Assembly: GCA_963576565.1 (NCBI GenBank)
Contig: OY755039.1
Location: 83,850,955-83,914,954 of the forward strand
Length of the DNA stretch: 64,000 nucleotides
Reading direction: 5' to 3'
Origin: Aspidapion aeneum
Taxonomy: Eukaryota; Arthropoda; Insecta; Coleoptera; Brentidae
Both the position numbers and the translations under genes were made by a program. Positions within the stretch are counted from its first letter, which is position 1, and the number at the start of each line of letters is the position of its first letter. Below the pieces are notes generated by a model. It was not told where the DNA came from, did not search any database, and saw nothing but the letters and a program-made list of their open reading frames with translations. Shown here piece after piece: positions 21,704-33,892 of the stretch.

Positions 21704-22774
21704 AGTTGCCTATCTAATAAAAACTGACTGAACCGAAGCAAAAATCATTTATCTATGACTATGTCAAGATAGTTTTTAAGATAGCTCGGTATTGAAAACA
21801 GCAGCTTTTGAGGCCTATAGATTCGCGTATTCTGCATATAAATTAATAGCATGGAGGACCTTATAAATCATGTTTGACTGCGAATTTTGTTAAAACACGC
21901 GAACATTTACATGGGAACCATTTCGTTTTCCAAACCTTATCAGCCAATATAAATCAACTCAAAATCTAATAATATAATTTCAATCGCTTACGGTCTAAAA
22001 ACAAATAATTATTAATTTTATAACACATAAGAGCTAATAGTATATTATACACCAAGGACCAGGGGCGGCTACTACCGGAAGGGCAACGGGGCAGTGCCCC
22101 CAAAATATTTTTAATTGATATATTTAAAAAAATTTAAACCTGCTCTTACGTTTTATTTTATTAGCTGCTGTTAATAACAACTTTTTTAACGTAAATAATT
22201 ACAAGCCGGCAGCGCCGAGGCGGGCAGGCTTTTAATATTACCCGTTTTTCTAATGTCTACGAATGGGTGAGATCGAGCGGGGGCGAAAGAAATGTTTGTT
22301 TTAGTTGGAGTCGGACATCTTCATCGTGCGAAAGCGACCGCTGCCCCACCTACGCGTTGCCGGGTCTATCATTACTCCATCAATTTTTTTAAATATGTAT
22401 ATTTATTCGAAGCTCCTGTGATTAGCAAAAAATGGTTGTAATAGTTTTTTTCTAATAATAAGGATGGCCAAAGTCAAGATTCCCGGGGCATAAAATACCT
22501 TGATGCTGGGTTTATATAAACAAAAAATATATAAAAAATACAATTAGTTTGCTGTTTATTCAGCCAAATAAAAATAAAGATTAAAATAAATGTTTAATAC
22601 TGTTTCTGTTAAGTGAAATAAAAATGAAAGTGAAAAGTTGATTAACTTTTTATTTTTATAGGTATTTATTTGAATCTGCATATGACACCTATACAGTTTC
22701 CCATATAGTAACCTTTTATTTTTATTTTTATTTTAATATTTATATTTATTTGTATATTATTAACCTATTCTTTT
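21704..22774. other. Non-coding stretch; hAT-like end near 22061
   Basis: AT-rich with no supported gene. At about 22061 'CAGGGGCGGCTACTACCGG' followed by 'gggcagtgccccc' looks like a hAT-type terminus, without a partner end. Between 22200 and 22370 there is a GC-richer patch without an ORF. Confidence 0.4.
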
Positions 22775-23508
22775 AGCTCACACATATACTATACTATAGT
22801 AGTGTGAGCTATGGTGATCCTAATTTTTTCGAGAAAAAAAAAGTTGCTCCGATTTGAAAATTTTTTATATATCTTTGCGTTTCAGATGATTTTGAAACTT
22901 TTTTGTTGCGCTGTCTGTCTGTCTGTCTGTATGTCTGTCTGTCTGTCTGTCTGTATGTCTGTAACGACCAACGCGCATAACTCAAAAACCGCTTGGCCGA
23001 TTTTAATGAAATTTGGTACCTAGGCTGGGACTTGGGTCGAGATGGTTCCATTTAAAAATGAAGAAAATCCACCGAACACAAACCAAATAAAAGGGTGGGG
23101 GTAGATTAAAAAAATTAGAGTTTATGTGAAAATATGGCGTGTGTGATATCAAACGAAAGGGAATTGAGTTTGCATTTAAACAAAATACATTTTAATTTAT
23201 TTAAAAAAAAGGGTGGGGGTATATTTTAAAAATTAGTGTTTAAGTGAAAATATGGCGTGTCAAACGAAAGGTAATTGAGTCCGGAGTTTAACAAAATACA
23301 TTTTAGTTTTTTGTTATTTTTAAGGGTGGGGGTAGATTTAAAAAATTTGAGTTTAAGTCAAAACATGGCTTGTGTGGTATCAAACAAAAGGTAATTTAGT
23401 GTGGAGTTGAATAAAATATATTTCAGTTTTTAGTTATATTAGCTCACACGTACACTATAACTATAATACCTAGTGTGAGCTTAGGGGCCCATATATTGGC
23501 AGAGTATT
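22775..23508 (+). mobile_element. (TCTG)n element 'H', copy 2
   Basis: Sense-orientation copy with both sub-terminal hairpins, a (TCTG)n tract at about 22913-22963, and tandem units whose 'gggtggggg' landmarks lie at about 23093, 23209 and 23326 (period about 115 bp). Very similar to the copy at 27286, so the two are close relatives. Confidence 0.75.
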
Positions 23509-23722
23509 ATTAAAGAATGCTTATGAATTACACATTGTTAATAACTTAATTTTCACCCTTTTTTGCTGGTCGTAATAGCCTTGAATAACTATACATCCTA
23601 GAGCAAGGTCGGCAATCAGCTGTTGCAAGGTGACAGTTTGTTTGTATTTGTGGTAGGTCAGCGATAAAAGCCTTACCAATCGCGTGACTATTGTTTGTTT
23701 TTGTTTTCGTTTGTTTTTCAAA

Positions 23723-23968
23723 ATGGAAATAAATACCGTCAATTATATAATTATCTGTGCAAATTTAAATACGTTGACATATGAACTTGGATTACAAATA
23801 AAATATTTAGGGCCACATAGACCGGACCTAAAAATTAACCAAAATGTTAGTGCAAGTAGAATTGAAAGAAAAGTGTTGAATACGGACAATTTTAATAAAC
23901 TTATCATTGAGCACTTTGCGCATGTAAAAGAAAGGCGAATGGACTTTATCTATAAACAAATAACCTAA
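23723..23968 (+). CDS. Unrecognised 81-residue ORF
   Basis: Starts at ATG 23723 in a favourable context (A at -3, G at +4) and gives a soluble, charged 81-residue product beginning MEINTVNYIIICANLNTLTY, with a Lys/Arg-rich second half. No domain recognised and no splice partner identified. The TAA stop (23966-23968) is also the first three bases of the target duplication of the hAT MITE at 23973, so the present stop may differ from the ancestral one. It could be a gene fragment, an old TE exon or chance. Confidence 0.2.
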   Translation: MEINTVNYIIICANLNTLTYELGLQIKYLGPHRPDLKINQNVSASRIERKVLNTDNFNKLIIEHFAHVKERRMDFIYKQIT

Positions 23969-23972
23969 AAAC

Positions 23973-24145
23973 CATGGGCGCACCCAGGGCCCCCCCCAAG
24001 CCTTAGATTTTTTTACACATTTTCCACATTTTTTATGAAAAAACACAAAAAATAGCTTAAAATTGGACATCATGAGGCTTCGCCCCCCCCCCCCCCCAAG
24101 AGGCATCGCCCCCCCCCCCAAGACATATTCCTGGGTGCGCCACTG
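23973..24145. mobile_element. hAT-type MITE, 173 bp
   Basis: The ends CATGGGCGCACCCAGG and, reversed from the right, CAGTGGCGCACCCAGG form the inverted repeat. TAAAAAC flanks both sides (23966-23972 and 24146-24152), 7 bases of an expected 8-bp hAT duplication. The interior has long C-runs (24078-24118). The CAGTGGCG start is typical of hAT. Confidence 0.8.
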
Positions 24146-24152
24146 TAAAAAC

Positions 24153-26689
24153 TACACCAAGTAGCTGCCTGTTTGGAAAATGGTAAAATAAAATTGTAAT
24201 TTATATTTTTTGTGGTAAAAATAAAAATTTGACTTCACCACCAATGTACAAAAAAAAATACATACATCTTTTAAAATTTAACTACATAATTGTGCAATTA
24301 CACCGAATTAGAAAATTACACAATGTTGTGTAAAAATGTTTAAATACATGAATATTTTTGATAAAATAATACAAAATTTTTGCACAAAATTCTGCAATTT
24401 TTCCAAAATTTAAAACAAATAAATGCAAAATTTAACAACAAATTGAGCAAAAATATGTGATTTTTTTTTATACAGGCCTGTACAATAACATCTTGCACAG
24501 CAGTTGCACAATTGTTTAAAATTTTACAACAAATTCCATTGCACAAATCTATGCAAAATTTTTGCACAAATTGGTTTTACATCCATTTTGGAAACAAATT
24601 ATGCAAAAAAAATTAACAATTGTTGAAAAAAATTATATACTGTAGTGGTCAGCTAACAGCTTAATTTTAAAAATCTATATTGGCAACTTAAATTATAATT
24701 TTACTTAGAGGTTGAACCGTAAAGAAAATTCAATTATTTTTAACACTCACTATTGTACGATATTAAATTAAAGTAACTCACGTTATTGTATCCAACCCAT
24801 CACATCACTTAGACTTTGACTATAACCATTGACTAACACTTTACAACACCTTACTTGTAGAGACTGTGAGCTTAAATTAAATAAAAAAAGAATAGATTCT
24901 AGCCGGCGCCAACGCTGCCTAATTTTAATTAGGACAGCCAAACAAGGCAATATCTTGACTCTGTGTTTGCATGGCTTTGCGCATTGCTAAAAATAAAAGC
25001 AGACACACCGCAAGGTTAATCCCACTAGGCCAAACTTTGATATTTGTATGACCTTAAATGGTGTTAAAAACAGAAAAACATCACGGGACAGGAAAACTCG
25101 ATATTGTTCCCCACTTTAAGACTTGTTATAAAAGCGCGATCTGGATAGCAAAAGGAGATCAATCGGGTAGATCAGTCGGAGTATTAATTTTAATCGGAGT
25201 CATGATCTCTGTTATCATCAGTTGTAATATTAAGATCAGTCAAAAACTTAATATCATTCGTAATGTTAATCTCAGTTATGATTTTTGAATGCAAATCAAA
25301 AAGTGAAAATAAGTGAATAAATAATAAAAGTGACTAAATGTGCCAAAGGTAACTGTAATGCCACAAAACAAAAAAACTAAGTAGTGTTATATATTAGTGG
25401 TGGCATTCTGGCTATAATTATGGTGAGAGATTTATTTTGAACTTTAATCTATCGGTTGTTGCTTAAAATTCGTGGACTATGAAAATTAACTTTGAATCGT
25501 TTTGTTTTACCATACAAACAAACAAGAGCGTTTTGCTAATATGTTAGCTGATAGACTATAGTCAAAAAGAGTTTATTGAAAAATATGATTTTAATGTTAT
25601 AATTTTAAATTTTGTGTGACTTGAATAAAAATAACGACATGCAATACTTTGGAATATGTACTATATTTTATTTGTCAATATATAATAACTTGATTTAAAG
25701 AAAGTGTTTAATTTATATCAATAAAACGGTTGTAAACAAAGCAATATACGCTAAAACGCTCACGCTAAAAAGATGGGAAAGATTTTGTAACTGCACCCGG
25801 GGTAACTTAGAAAAATATTCACTCGGTTTTCACGAAACCCTGGGGCACCTTCACAAGACATTTTTCTCTGCGCAACTATCCTGTCTTGGTATAGTATCAG
25901 AAAATTATTTGTTAAATGAGTTCGTACGGCAAAGTGAATTTGATGCATTAATGGAAGAAGCAAGTTCTGATTACGCTCTAATAAGTTGATAATGAAAATG
26001 GTAGAGAAAGTGCAGTGGCACCAAAAAGTTTAGCGCCAAGAGAAGGTATCAATTAATTGGGCTGATCTATTGAAACTAAATATAATAATGTATAGTACAA
26101 TAATAAAGAATCTGATCCAACTAATTTATTTGGCAAAAAATAAACCAATTTCAAGTAACCAACCAATTTCTTACTTTTTGAAAGTATCAGACGGTCATAG
26201 AGAAAATACTGTATACACAAATAATAAAAATTTTCTGCAAAAATTTTTGATTTTACAAATACGTTAATCCGACTTTAAAATTTTATGTTAAGGTTTAATG
26301 GTACTTTTAAGGAAATTCAATAAGAGCAATATATTCCTAAATATTTTGCGGAAAAACTAGGTTCTACGCAATAAACTTGTAATAAGTTCATTGGTTCTAC
26401 GTAATTTAAACATGCCTAATTAGCTTTATTCAGCTACACACTACTCTTTTGAGCGTAGCAGCTTTTTGTTAGTTCCATGAAACCAGCTAAAAAAGCTAAG
26501 CACAGTTTCGCAATTAACTTTTGTGTTTTTCAAACGTTTCGCTCGCTAATCAACACTTTTTGCAGGGAGAGCGGAAGGCTGTTACACGCAAAAAAATTAT
26601 AATATGTTTTGCGGTAATGTTTACATCCAAAAACAATTAAAAAAATCATTTAGAGGTTTTCTGGACGAAGGGCAAAAAGTACTAGACCA
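24153..26689. other. Non-coding AT-rich stretch
   Basis: No gene, RNA or transposon boundary supported. Between 24300 and 24620 the motif 'gcaaaattt' and variants recur irregularly, giving weak low-complexity structure. Small open frames here (for example around 25058-25288) have no recognisable content. Confidence 0.45.
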
Positions 26690-27285
26690 AGTTCCACGTA
26701 TCTGGGGACACGGAAGTGCCCCCAAGTTCGCGTAAACTGCTGTACCATCTTTTCTTGAAACATTTCAGCACATATTTGTCCTATTTAAATCTATACTTCG
26801 GAATGAGCCACGAAACTCAAGCTTTACACAGTAGTAGATATTCATAGGATTAACTACCCCTCCAAGTTTTATGGACTTCTATATAGTAGTAAAGTAGTAA
26901 CTGAATTTCAAAAAAAAGTCGAAATTGCCACTCACTCACTCATGTATAGATCTTCAAAATTCTACTGTACTTCCAGACATGCTACAGAACTGAAACTTGA
27001 CCGACTGATAGATATTATGACCATACCCTTGAAATAAATCAAAAAACTCCAAAATTTTAGTTTGCTTCCCTCGCCTATAAATATAAATTTATATAAAAGT
27101 AACATTGCCCACTTCCAGAAACGCTAAAGAGCTAAAGTCTGATAGGAACTATGATAAAACTATGAGAAAAACAGTATTAAAAAGTAGCATTGTCCACTTC
27201 CAGGAACGCCAGAGAGCTGAGCTTTGGAAGGCTGATAGGACTATGATAAAAACATAGGAAAAAATTAAAAAACCTCAACATTTTT

Positions 27286-28026
27286 AGCTCACACATATAC
27301 TATACTATAGTAGTGTGAGCTATGGTGATCCTAATTTTTTCGAGAAAAAAAAAGTTGCTCCGATTTGAAATTTTTTTATATATCTTTGCGTTTCAGATGA
27401 TTTTGAAACTTTTTTGTTGCGCCGTCTGTGTGTCTGTCTGTATGTCTGTCTGTCTGTCTGTCTGTATGTCTGTAACGACCAACGCGCATAACTCAAAAAC
27501 CGCTTCTCCGATTTTAATGAAATTTGGCACCTAGGCTGGGACTTGGGTCGAGATGGTCCCATTTAAAAATGAAGAAAATCCACCGAACACAAACCAAATA
27601 AAAGGGTGGGGGTAGATTTAAAAAATTAGAGTTTATGTGAAAATATGGCGTGTGTGATATCAAACGAAAGGGAATTGAGTTTGCATTTAAACAAAATACA
27701 TTTTAATTTATTTAAAAAAAAGGGTGGGGGTATATTTTTAAAATTAGTGTTTAAGTGAAAATATGGCGTGTGTGATATCAAACGAAAGGTATTTGAGTCC
27801 GGAGTTTAACAAAATACATTTTAGTTTTTTGTTATTTTTAAGGGTGGAGGTAGATTTCAAAAATTTGAGTTTAAGTCAAAACATTGCTTGTGTGGTATCA
27901 AACAAAAGGTAATTTAGTGTGGAGTTGAATAAAATATATTTCAGTTTTTAGTTATATTAGCTCACACGTACACTATAACTATAGTACCTAGTGTGAGCTT
28001 AGGGGCCCATATATTGGCAGAGTATT
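27286..28026 (+). mobile_element. (TCTG)n element 'H', copy 3, inserted in composite repeat A
   Basis: Complete copy with start hairpin (27286), short (TCTG)n tract (about 27425-27471), three 115-bp units and the terminal 'ggcagagtatt'. Its left flank 'aacctcaacattttt' and right flank 'tatacggcattgcaaaag' correspond to adjacent positions in copy 1 of repeat A (about 3745-3760, reversed). Confidence 0.8.
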
Positions 28027-28137
28027 TATACGGCATTGCAAAAGTTTTGAACAATATTCTGCATATTTTATTACTTTAAAACTTAAATATTATCCAGATC
28101 CTTTATAAAAGGAGTGAAATCATAACAAAAACATTTC

Positions 28138-28369
28138 CACCAGTATTTACTAAGACCTTAAGAAAGCATTGTAGACCGGGTTTAAGTATCAAGTCTATAG
28201 ACTTGATACCGACAGGTTTAAGTGATTTTTTAGCTCACACATATACTATACTATAGTAGTGTGAGCTATGGTGATCCTAATTTTTTCGAGAAAAAAAAAG
28301 TTGCTCCGATTTCAAAAATTTTTATATATCTTTGCGTTTCAGATGATTTTGAAACTTTTTTGTTGCGCC

Positions 28370-28403
<34 letters not shown>

Positions 28404-28404
28404 A

Positions 28405-28447
<43 letters not shown>

Positions 28448-29791
28448 GTGTCTGTATGTCTGTCTGTAACGACCAACGCGCATAACTCAAAAACCGCTTG
28501 TCCGATTTTAATGAAATTTGGTACCCAGGCTAGGTTTTGGGTCGAGATGGTCCCATTTAAAAATGAACAAAATCCACCGAACACAAGCCCAATAAAAGGG
28601 TGGGGGTAGATTTCAAAAATTAGAGTTTATGAAAAAATATGGCGTGTGTGATATCAAACGAAAGGTAATTGAGTCTGGAGTTAAACAAAATACATTTTAG
28701 TTTATTTAAAAAAAGGGGGGGGGGGTAAATTTCAAAAATTAGTGTTTAAGTGGAAATATGGCGTGTGTGATATCAAACGAAAGGTAATTGAGTCTGGAGT
28801 TAAACAAAATACATTTTAGTTTAAATAAAAAGGGTGGGGGTAGATTTGAAAAATTAGAGTTTAAGTCAAAACATGGCTTGTGTGGTATCAAACGAAAGGT
28901 AATTGAGTCTGGAGTTCAATAAAACATACTTCAGTTTTTAGTTATATTAGCTTTCACGTAGATACACTATAACTATAGTACCCAGTGTGAGCTTAGGTGC
29001 CCATAGATTGGCAGAGTATTTTAATACTCACATGTCAAATAACTGCAAAGATTTGGTTCACCCTGATGTGCAATATGTAATAAGTAAGCATTTCTCAGTG
29101 AGTTTCATCTCATATAAATTCAAATTAACTTTAGAAATAATATGTCATTTTTTGGAAACTTAGTCCGTGCAGTCGTAGGATTCCCGTTAAAATAGTCTCA
29201 AATTGTAGTACCACCCCTGAGGGGTGGTTTAAAGTTCGAAAAACAATAGAAATAATCCATGATTGGCAAAAAACTTACATACAAAAATATTCAAAGCTAA
29301 ATAATACATAAATAACTTAAAACTATATCTGTAGATGCATTACCGTGTTAAATACGTATCAATATTTAAATACTGTAAAAAGCACAAGATATATTAAAGT
29401 TCCTTTTCAATTACTCATTCACTAAAACAATCGACCATCGGTTTAATCGTCGCTAACTTGTCTAAAAAATTAACATGTAAAATATAGCGGACAGCTGACA
29501 CTGACTTATACCGTTTTTATTCGACATTTCCTAGTGACATTTGGAGGTTTAAATATGGCTACCATTGTTAAACCAAAATATTTTATTATTTATAACCTTT
29601 GTGTGGAAATAATGTCTTTGTTACAACGAAAAAAGATGACCCATATCCCAAGGTATTTATGAACAATTTATATAAATATTAAAAACTATTGCATTCACGG
29701 GAAAAATAAGTTAAACCTTCAACCAAAATGTAGACTTTTAAACCTAGGATTGTAGCAATTAGCACTGTAGACCCTTGAGTAAATACTGGTG
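28138..29791. mobile_element. Harbinger-type inverted-repeat element, split by H copy 4
   Basis: The left end CACCAGTATTTACTAAGACC (28138) matches the reversed right end CACCAGTATTTACTCAAGGG (29791). Flanking triplets are TTC and TTA, compatible with a decayed PIF/Harbinger TWA-type duplication; the sister MITE at 33574 has clean TAA on both sides. Without the nested H copy it is about 865 bp. Contains an exact 24-nt palindrome at 28186-28209. No transposase. Confidence 0.65.
28232..29020 (+). mobile_element. (TCTG)n element 'H', copy 4
   Basis: Complete copy with the longest (TCTG)n tract of the four (about 28371-28467, with TGTATG interruptions), both hairpins and the terminal 'ggcagagtatt'. 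Slightly more diverged from copies 2 and 3 than they are from each other. Inserted inside the Harbinger-type element. Confidence 0.8.
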
Positions 29792-30122
29792 TTAATGTTA
29801 AAAAAAAGCCAAGTACGCGAAAATGGTATTCCGTAAAACTTCTCCAATAGGAATTTCAAAGTTAAAGGTTCTTACTAGTTTCGAAATGTTTTTATAAACT
29901 TGGCTATTACGGCTGCAAATGACTCTTAGACACAGTGCTAAATTGAACATAAGTTTGGCTGTAATAGCAAAGTTAAAAAAAAAAACTTTTCCAAACTAGT
30001 AAGACCCTTACATTTTGAAATTTGTATTGGATAACTTTGGCTGTACTTTTAGCTAAATTCTTTTTACGGAATACCATTTTCGCGTACTTGACTTTTTTTA
30101 CATGAAATGTTTTTGTAATGAT

Positions 30123-32339
30123 TACTTTTAGAGTATGCGTCTATAGTAAGATCGAAACTGACACAAAATTACCAGATTGATAAAACTTTTTCATGCCTTT
30201 TTAATACTATTTGTTTAATATTTATGATTTCGGCCTCTGTCAAAAGCTAGGGCTAAGACTATACAATTTTTTTGTCTAAATGGACATTTCCATAAAATTC
30301 AAGATGGCGCATGATTTTCAAAATCCATCCATTTTTCAGTTGTTTAAACATTGAACAAAAAGTCACGTCTTTGTCGTTCACAAAAAGGTATCAGCTAAAA
30401 AAATTAGATAAGAATTATTAATAGACTTTAGAGTTAATAATAAACTTTGTGTAACGTATAGTGACTTGTCTTTTTACGGGTCACTGTTGACTAAGAGTAA
30501 CCATGCACAGAATAGGACTAACAGAACATACAGGGCTCGACTTCGAACGTTTAGTCTTTATGAAAAGCGTATAAAAATGGATGAACTTATGGAAAGCAAG
30601 AAGTCAGTGAGGGACCAAAGACGCGCATATTTAGGAGCGTTTGCCGCTGTGACTCAAAATTAATTAATAGTTTTTATTACTACACAGGAGCAATCACAGT
30701 AAGATATCCACTTTTAAAAGGCGAAGAAATAGTCATTATTATTTATTTCGTTATTTTAGCTTTAATCAGGAAAAATTAAATCGAGAAAAATTCAAGTTTT
30801 TAATAATTTTTTCTTACACAATAACCTTGCCCTTTTATTAAAGTCGCACTTAAATGCCGCTCAAGTGCGTTTTGTGATGCCACTAGCAAAACTCTTGCGC
30901 CGTTCAATCTCCTGGCGGCGGCTCAAGTTACTAAAAGTCACCATACACTATCCAGGAAACAGAATAGGGGACAACATTTTTGGGGGCAGGGATGTACGAC
31001 AGCCCTTAACCTCTTGCCTCTCTACTGGTTTCAGTCTGCAGAAAAAATGTTTGTCACGTTTTACTACTCCTTTTAAATTTTTAGTTTGGCCCCTTAAATT
31101 GAAGAACCATTCCTCTTGAAAAAAAAAACAATAAGTTGAAATGCAGTGTTATGGTAATTGCTATTATTTAAGTTTTTAAAATAATTGAAAAATTATTTCA
31201 AAATGCAATGCTACAGCATCACATTTACAATTATAATGAAATTACAAAAATGCAATTAAATTACTAAAGTGACTGCTATTATTTGTAAAAAGCTATTATG
31301 CTTTTATTATTTAAAGCAATCCACGTTTCGTACTAAATTTAAGGGGTAAGTTCGGAATGTTTTACGAAGGAAGAGGGCTCCTAAATTAAAAAGTGAAAGA
31401 AATAAATAAAAAAGTAATTGTCAACTAGGTCAAGTAGGAAATTTATAATTAAGTTATTTTTTTATTGTAATTAATTACACAGTTTTCTAAATACATTCCT
31501 GTAAAGTAGTTTGTAATGTAATAGTTATTTTTCAAAGTATTGGTTTCTAACTCTGGTTGAGAATAAATCGGTAGACATAAAGACCAAGATATTTGTTATC
31601 CATAAAGTAAAATTTGTGGAATATTTTGTTTGTGCGTGTAGTATCCTCCTTTAACATTTTTGCCATATAAGAAAGCTCTACCTGTACACTTAATTATGGA
31701 TTCGCAGTATTGATTATTAGTCGTACAGTTCAAATGATATCTAAGAGATGGCGCTACAGCAGTTAAAATCAAGGGGTTTTAAGGATTTTATTAACTTTTT
31801 TAACTCTCACGTGCATCGCCGTCCTTGGCCTTCTCAGCCGGTAAGAGTAACGTCATTAGATCACGAAAAGAAAACCATTTTCTTGAATTGCTTACTTGAC
31901 AACAGCGCTAAACTATTTATCTCTCTTAGAACCCTGTATATATTTGGCGTGGAGTCTGAGAAACCACAGCCAAAAAAAAATGTACTGTTTTTATAACCCA
32001 CCTTTATGATTTGCCTGTACAATGCTTATAGTTTTAGCAACCATAAAGTATTCTCTTGAAATAGCGGAAGGGTTTTAACACAATGTAAAGAGGATAAAAC
32101 GCTAACTAACGGAATAACGGTGTAAGCATGTATGTGGGGAAAAAGCGCTCAGCCTGGCTATAACTGCAGTTAGCTAAAGTAAGGTACTTAATTTATTTAA
32201 CCTGTCGCTACCTCTAACGTAAAACGATAAGCACACTTGTAAACTTAAATCTTGCACTTTGATATTAGGTCTTCTTGAGTCGTATTTGCCTTGTTACGAC
32301 AACTTTGCCATAGGCGCATCAGGGGGCTTCGATTTTTCA
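30123..32339. other. Non-coding stretch
   Basis: No supported gene. Open frames at 30466-30663 and 31748-31996 give short basic peptides without recognisable domains. No inverted-repeat pair or RNA gene found. A (CTAT)n-like patch begins near 32350 at the start of the next feature. Confidence 0.45.
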
Positions 32340-32780
32340 GATATTTTTCATCTATCTATCTATGTATTTATCCTTCTTCAATCCATCTTTGGACATAGGC
32401 CTCTTCCAATAGCTTCCACCCTTCTCTGTCTGTCGCCGTGTTTATTCATCAAGTTCTCGCGTCTTTCTTCTCTCTTTCTTAAAATCGTCCGCCCATCTTA
32501 TTTGGGGTCAAGGTCTCCACTTTACAATAAATATGTTCCATCGATCGTCTTTCCGTCTGATATCCGGCTTTTTATTTTAATTTTGCTACTTCTTCTCTAA
32601 CATCATTTACTTGTGTTTTATTTTTTATCCATTTTCTATGTGCTTTACATGTAATATATGTTTTTCCATTGATCTTTGGGCTATTGTTACTTTATCCCAT
32701 GTTTAATTTTGTAAGCGTCCAGGTCTGGGATCTATAGGTAAGTATAGGAAAGAAACATTGGTTATAGACATTTGTTTTGA
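32340..32780 (-). pseudogene. Antisense RTE-type LINE 3' fragment
   Basis: On the minus strand, broken frames give ETWTLTK, then a region like QRSMEKHILHVKH, then 'DVREEVAKLK'. This order is the post-RT segment of insect RTE-like LINEs (ETWTL..., RAMERRML..., VIE.I.KLKWKWAGH). The nucleotide sequence is a diverged relative of 47975-48480 ('ctttggacataggcctc', 'tgttccatcgatcgt'). Many stops and indels; long dead. Confidence 0.65.
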
Positions 32781-33573
32781 GGTACTTTTTCATGCAATAT
32801 AAATTGCCCAATTTATAACGTCACCAGCCACAACTAACCGTGAGACTTTTCAATGGCTTCCTTTTTTCATTATAACCACCATCAACCACGCCGGCTGACA
32901 TTGGGCCAACATTGTGCTGACTAAGGTAACTGATAATGAGTGGTCCTCATAGGTAGCGAAAAATTAGTCACTCCCGATATATTTACATTTTATAATATTA
33001 TCCGTAACGTGACGACAATGATTAGGGGTAAAAAATGACGTCATATCTGTAATGTTTCGCCTAACCTAAGGTAACTAACTACTCATGATTAGTTACCAGG
33101 GCTGACTACAGAACACCAAGGGCTAACCGACCGAAACCACTACTGATACTAAAGGTCGGAAATCGAATTTTAAGCGGACAAAATAAAAACAAAATAGAAA
33201 TGTTTATACATAAATCTACACTCAAAACTAACTTGCTAGATGAATATTTATAATCTCATTATCGTAATTCCTAAAGAATTTGTGAGTTTTAACTAAAGAT
33301 TTCAAAAAGAACAACACTTAAGGTCATACCAACAGCCATCGAATCCAATCATCGCAAATTCTTGGTTAAGTGCGCATGTGGAGTGCTTTTGGGACATACG
33401 ATACGCATTACACACGATGTATCCTTAAGACTGCTGTCCAAGAAAAGATCAATCCGCGCAGATAATACGCTTCATGGATACCCAGCCTTACACCAGCTAG
33501 CGTACGTTGTAATCACAATTAAAAAAAAATTGTGCAAATTCGTCCAAATTTCAACCCAGTTTGACTCTAATAA
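32781..33573. other. Non-coding stretch
   Basis: No gene recognised. Contains scattered 'gtaactaa'/'ttagttacc' inverted motifs around 33070-33100 without a clear element boundary. Confidence 0.4.
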
Positions 33574-33705
33574 CACCGATATTTACTAAAGAAGTTTAAG
33601 GTTTAGGTTTTACTTTTGGTTTATCTTTTGTTAAACTGAATTTCTTTTAAACTTAATAAACCTAATAAACTTAGACTTAAATATAGGCCTCAGTAAATAT
33701 TGGTG
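33574..33705. mobile_element. Harbinger-type MITE, 132 bp, TAA duplication
   Basis: The left end CACCGATATTTACTAAAG and reversed right end CACCAATATTTACTGAGG form the inverted repeat. TAA occurs directly outside both ends (33571-33573 and 33706-33708). Same end family as 28138-29791. Confidence 0.8.
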
Positions 33706-33892
33706 TAAGGGTTTGGTTTGATCATTCTAACTCTATTTTCTTAAATATTTTGATTTGTTTTATTTTAAGGTAGAGGCTTATTATTGGTATTCTGTAATAA
33801 AGAAAAATTAAACTAAAAATGATAATCCCAGTCAAAAGCGATGTTAATTGGCAGACCAATATATATAGAATTTATAGAATAATAGAAATATT

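Larger units (their letters stand above)
26690..30122 (-). mobile_element. Composite repeat 'A', copy 2, split by nested insertions
   Basis: Reverse copy of 3296-4945. Its own sequence lies at 26690-27285 (tail and about two satellite units), 28027-28137 (linker, matching 3656-3745 in reverse), and 29792-30122 (foldback head with 'gccaagtacgcgaaaatgg'). The gaps hold two insertions: element H copy 3 (27286-28026) and a Harbinger-type element (28138-29791), which itself contains H copy 4. Comparison with copy 1 supports the joins. Copy 2 has fewer satellite units than copy 1. Confidence 0.7.

Noticed and set aside
28261..28609. Open frames across the TCTG microsatellites (also at 20836-21040, 22809-23051 and 27320-27562)
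   Set aside because: They are translations of a tetranucleotide repeat (CLSV or TDRQ motifs) open in several frames on both strands; no evidence of a protein.
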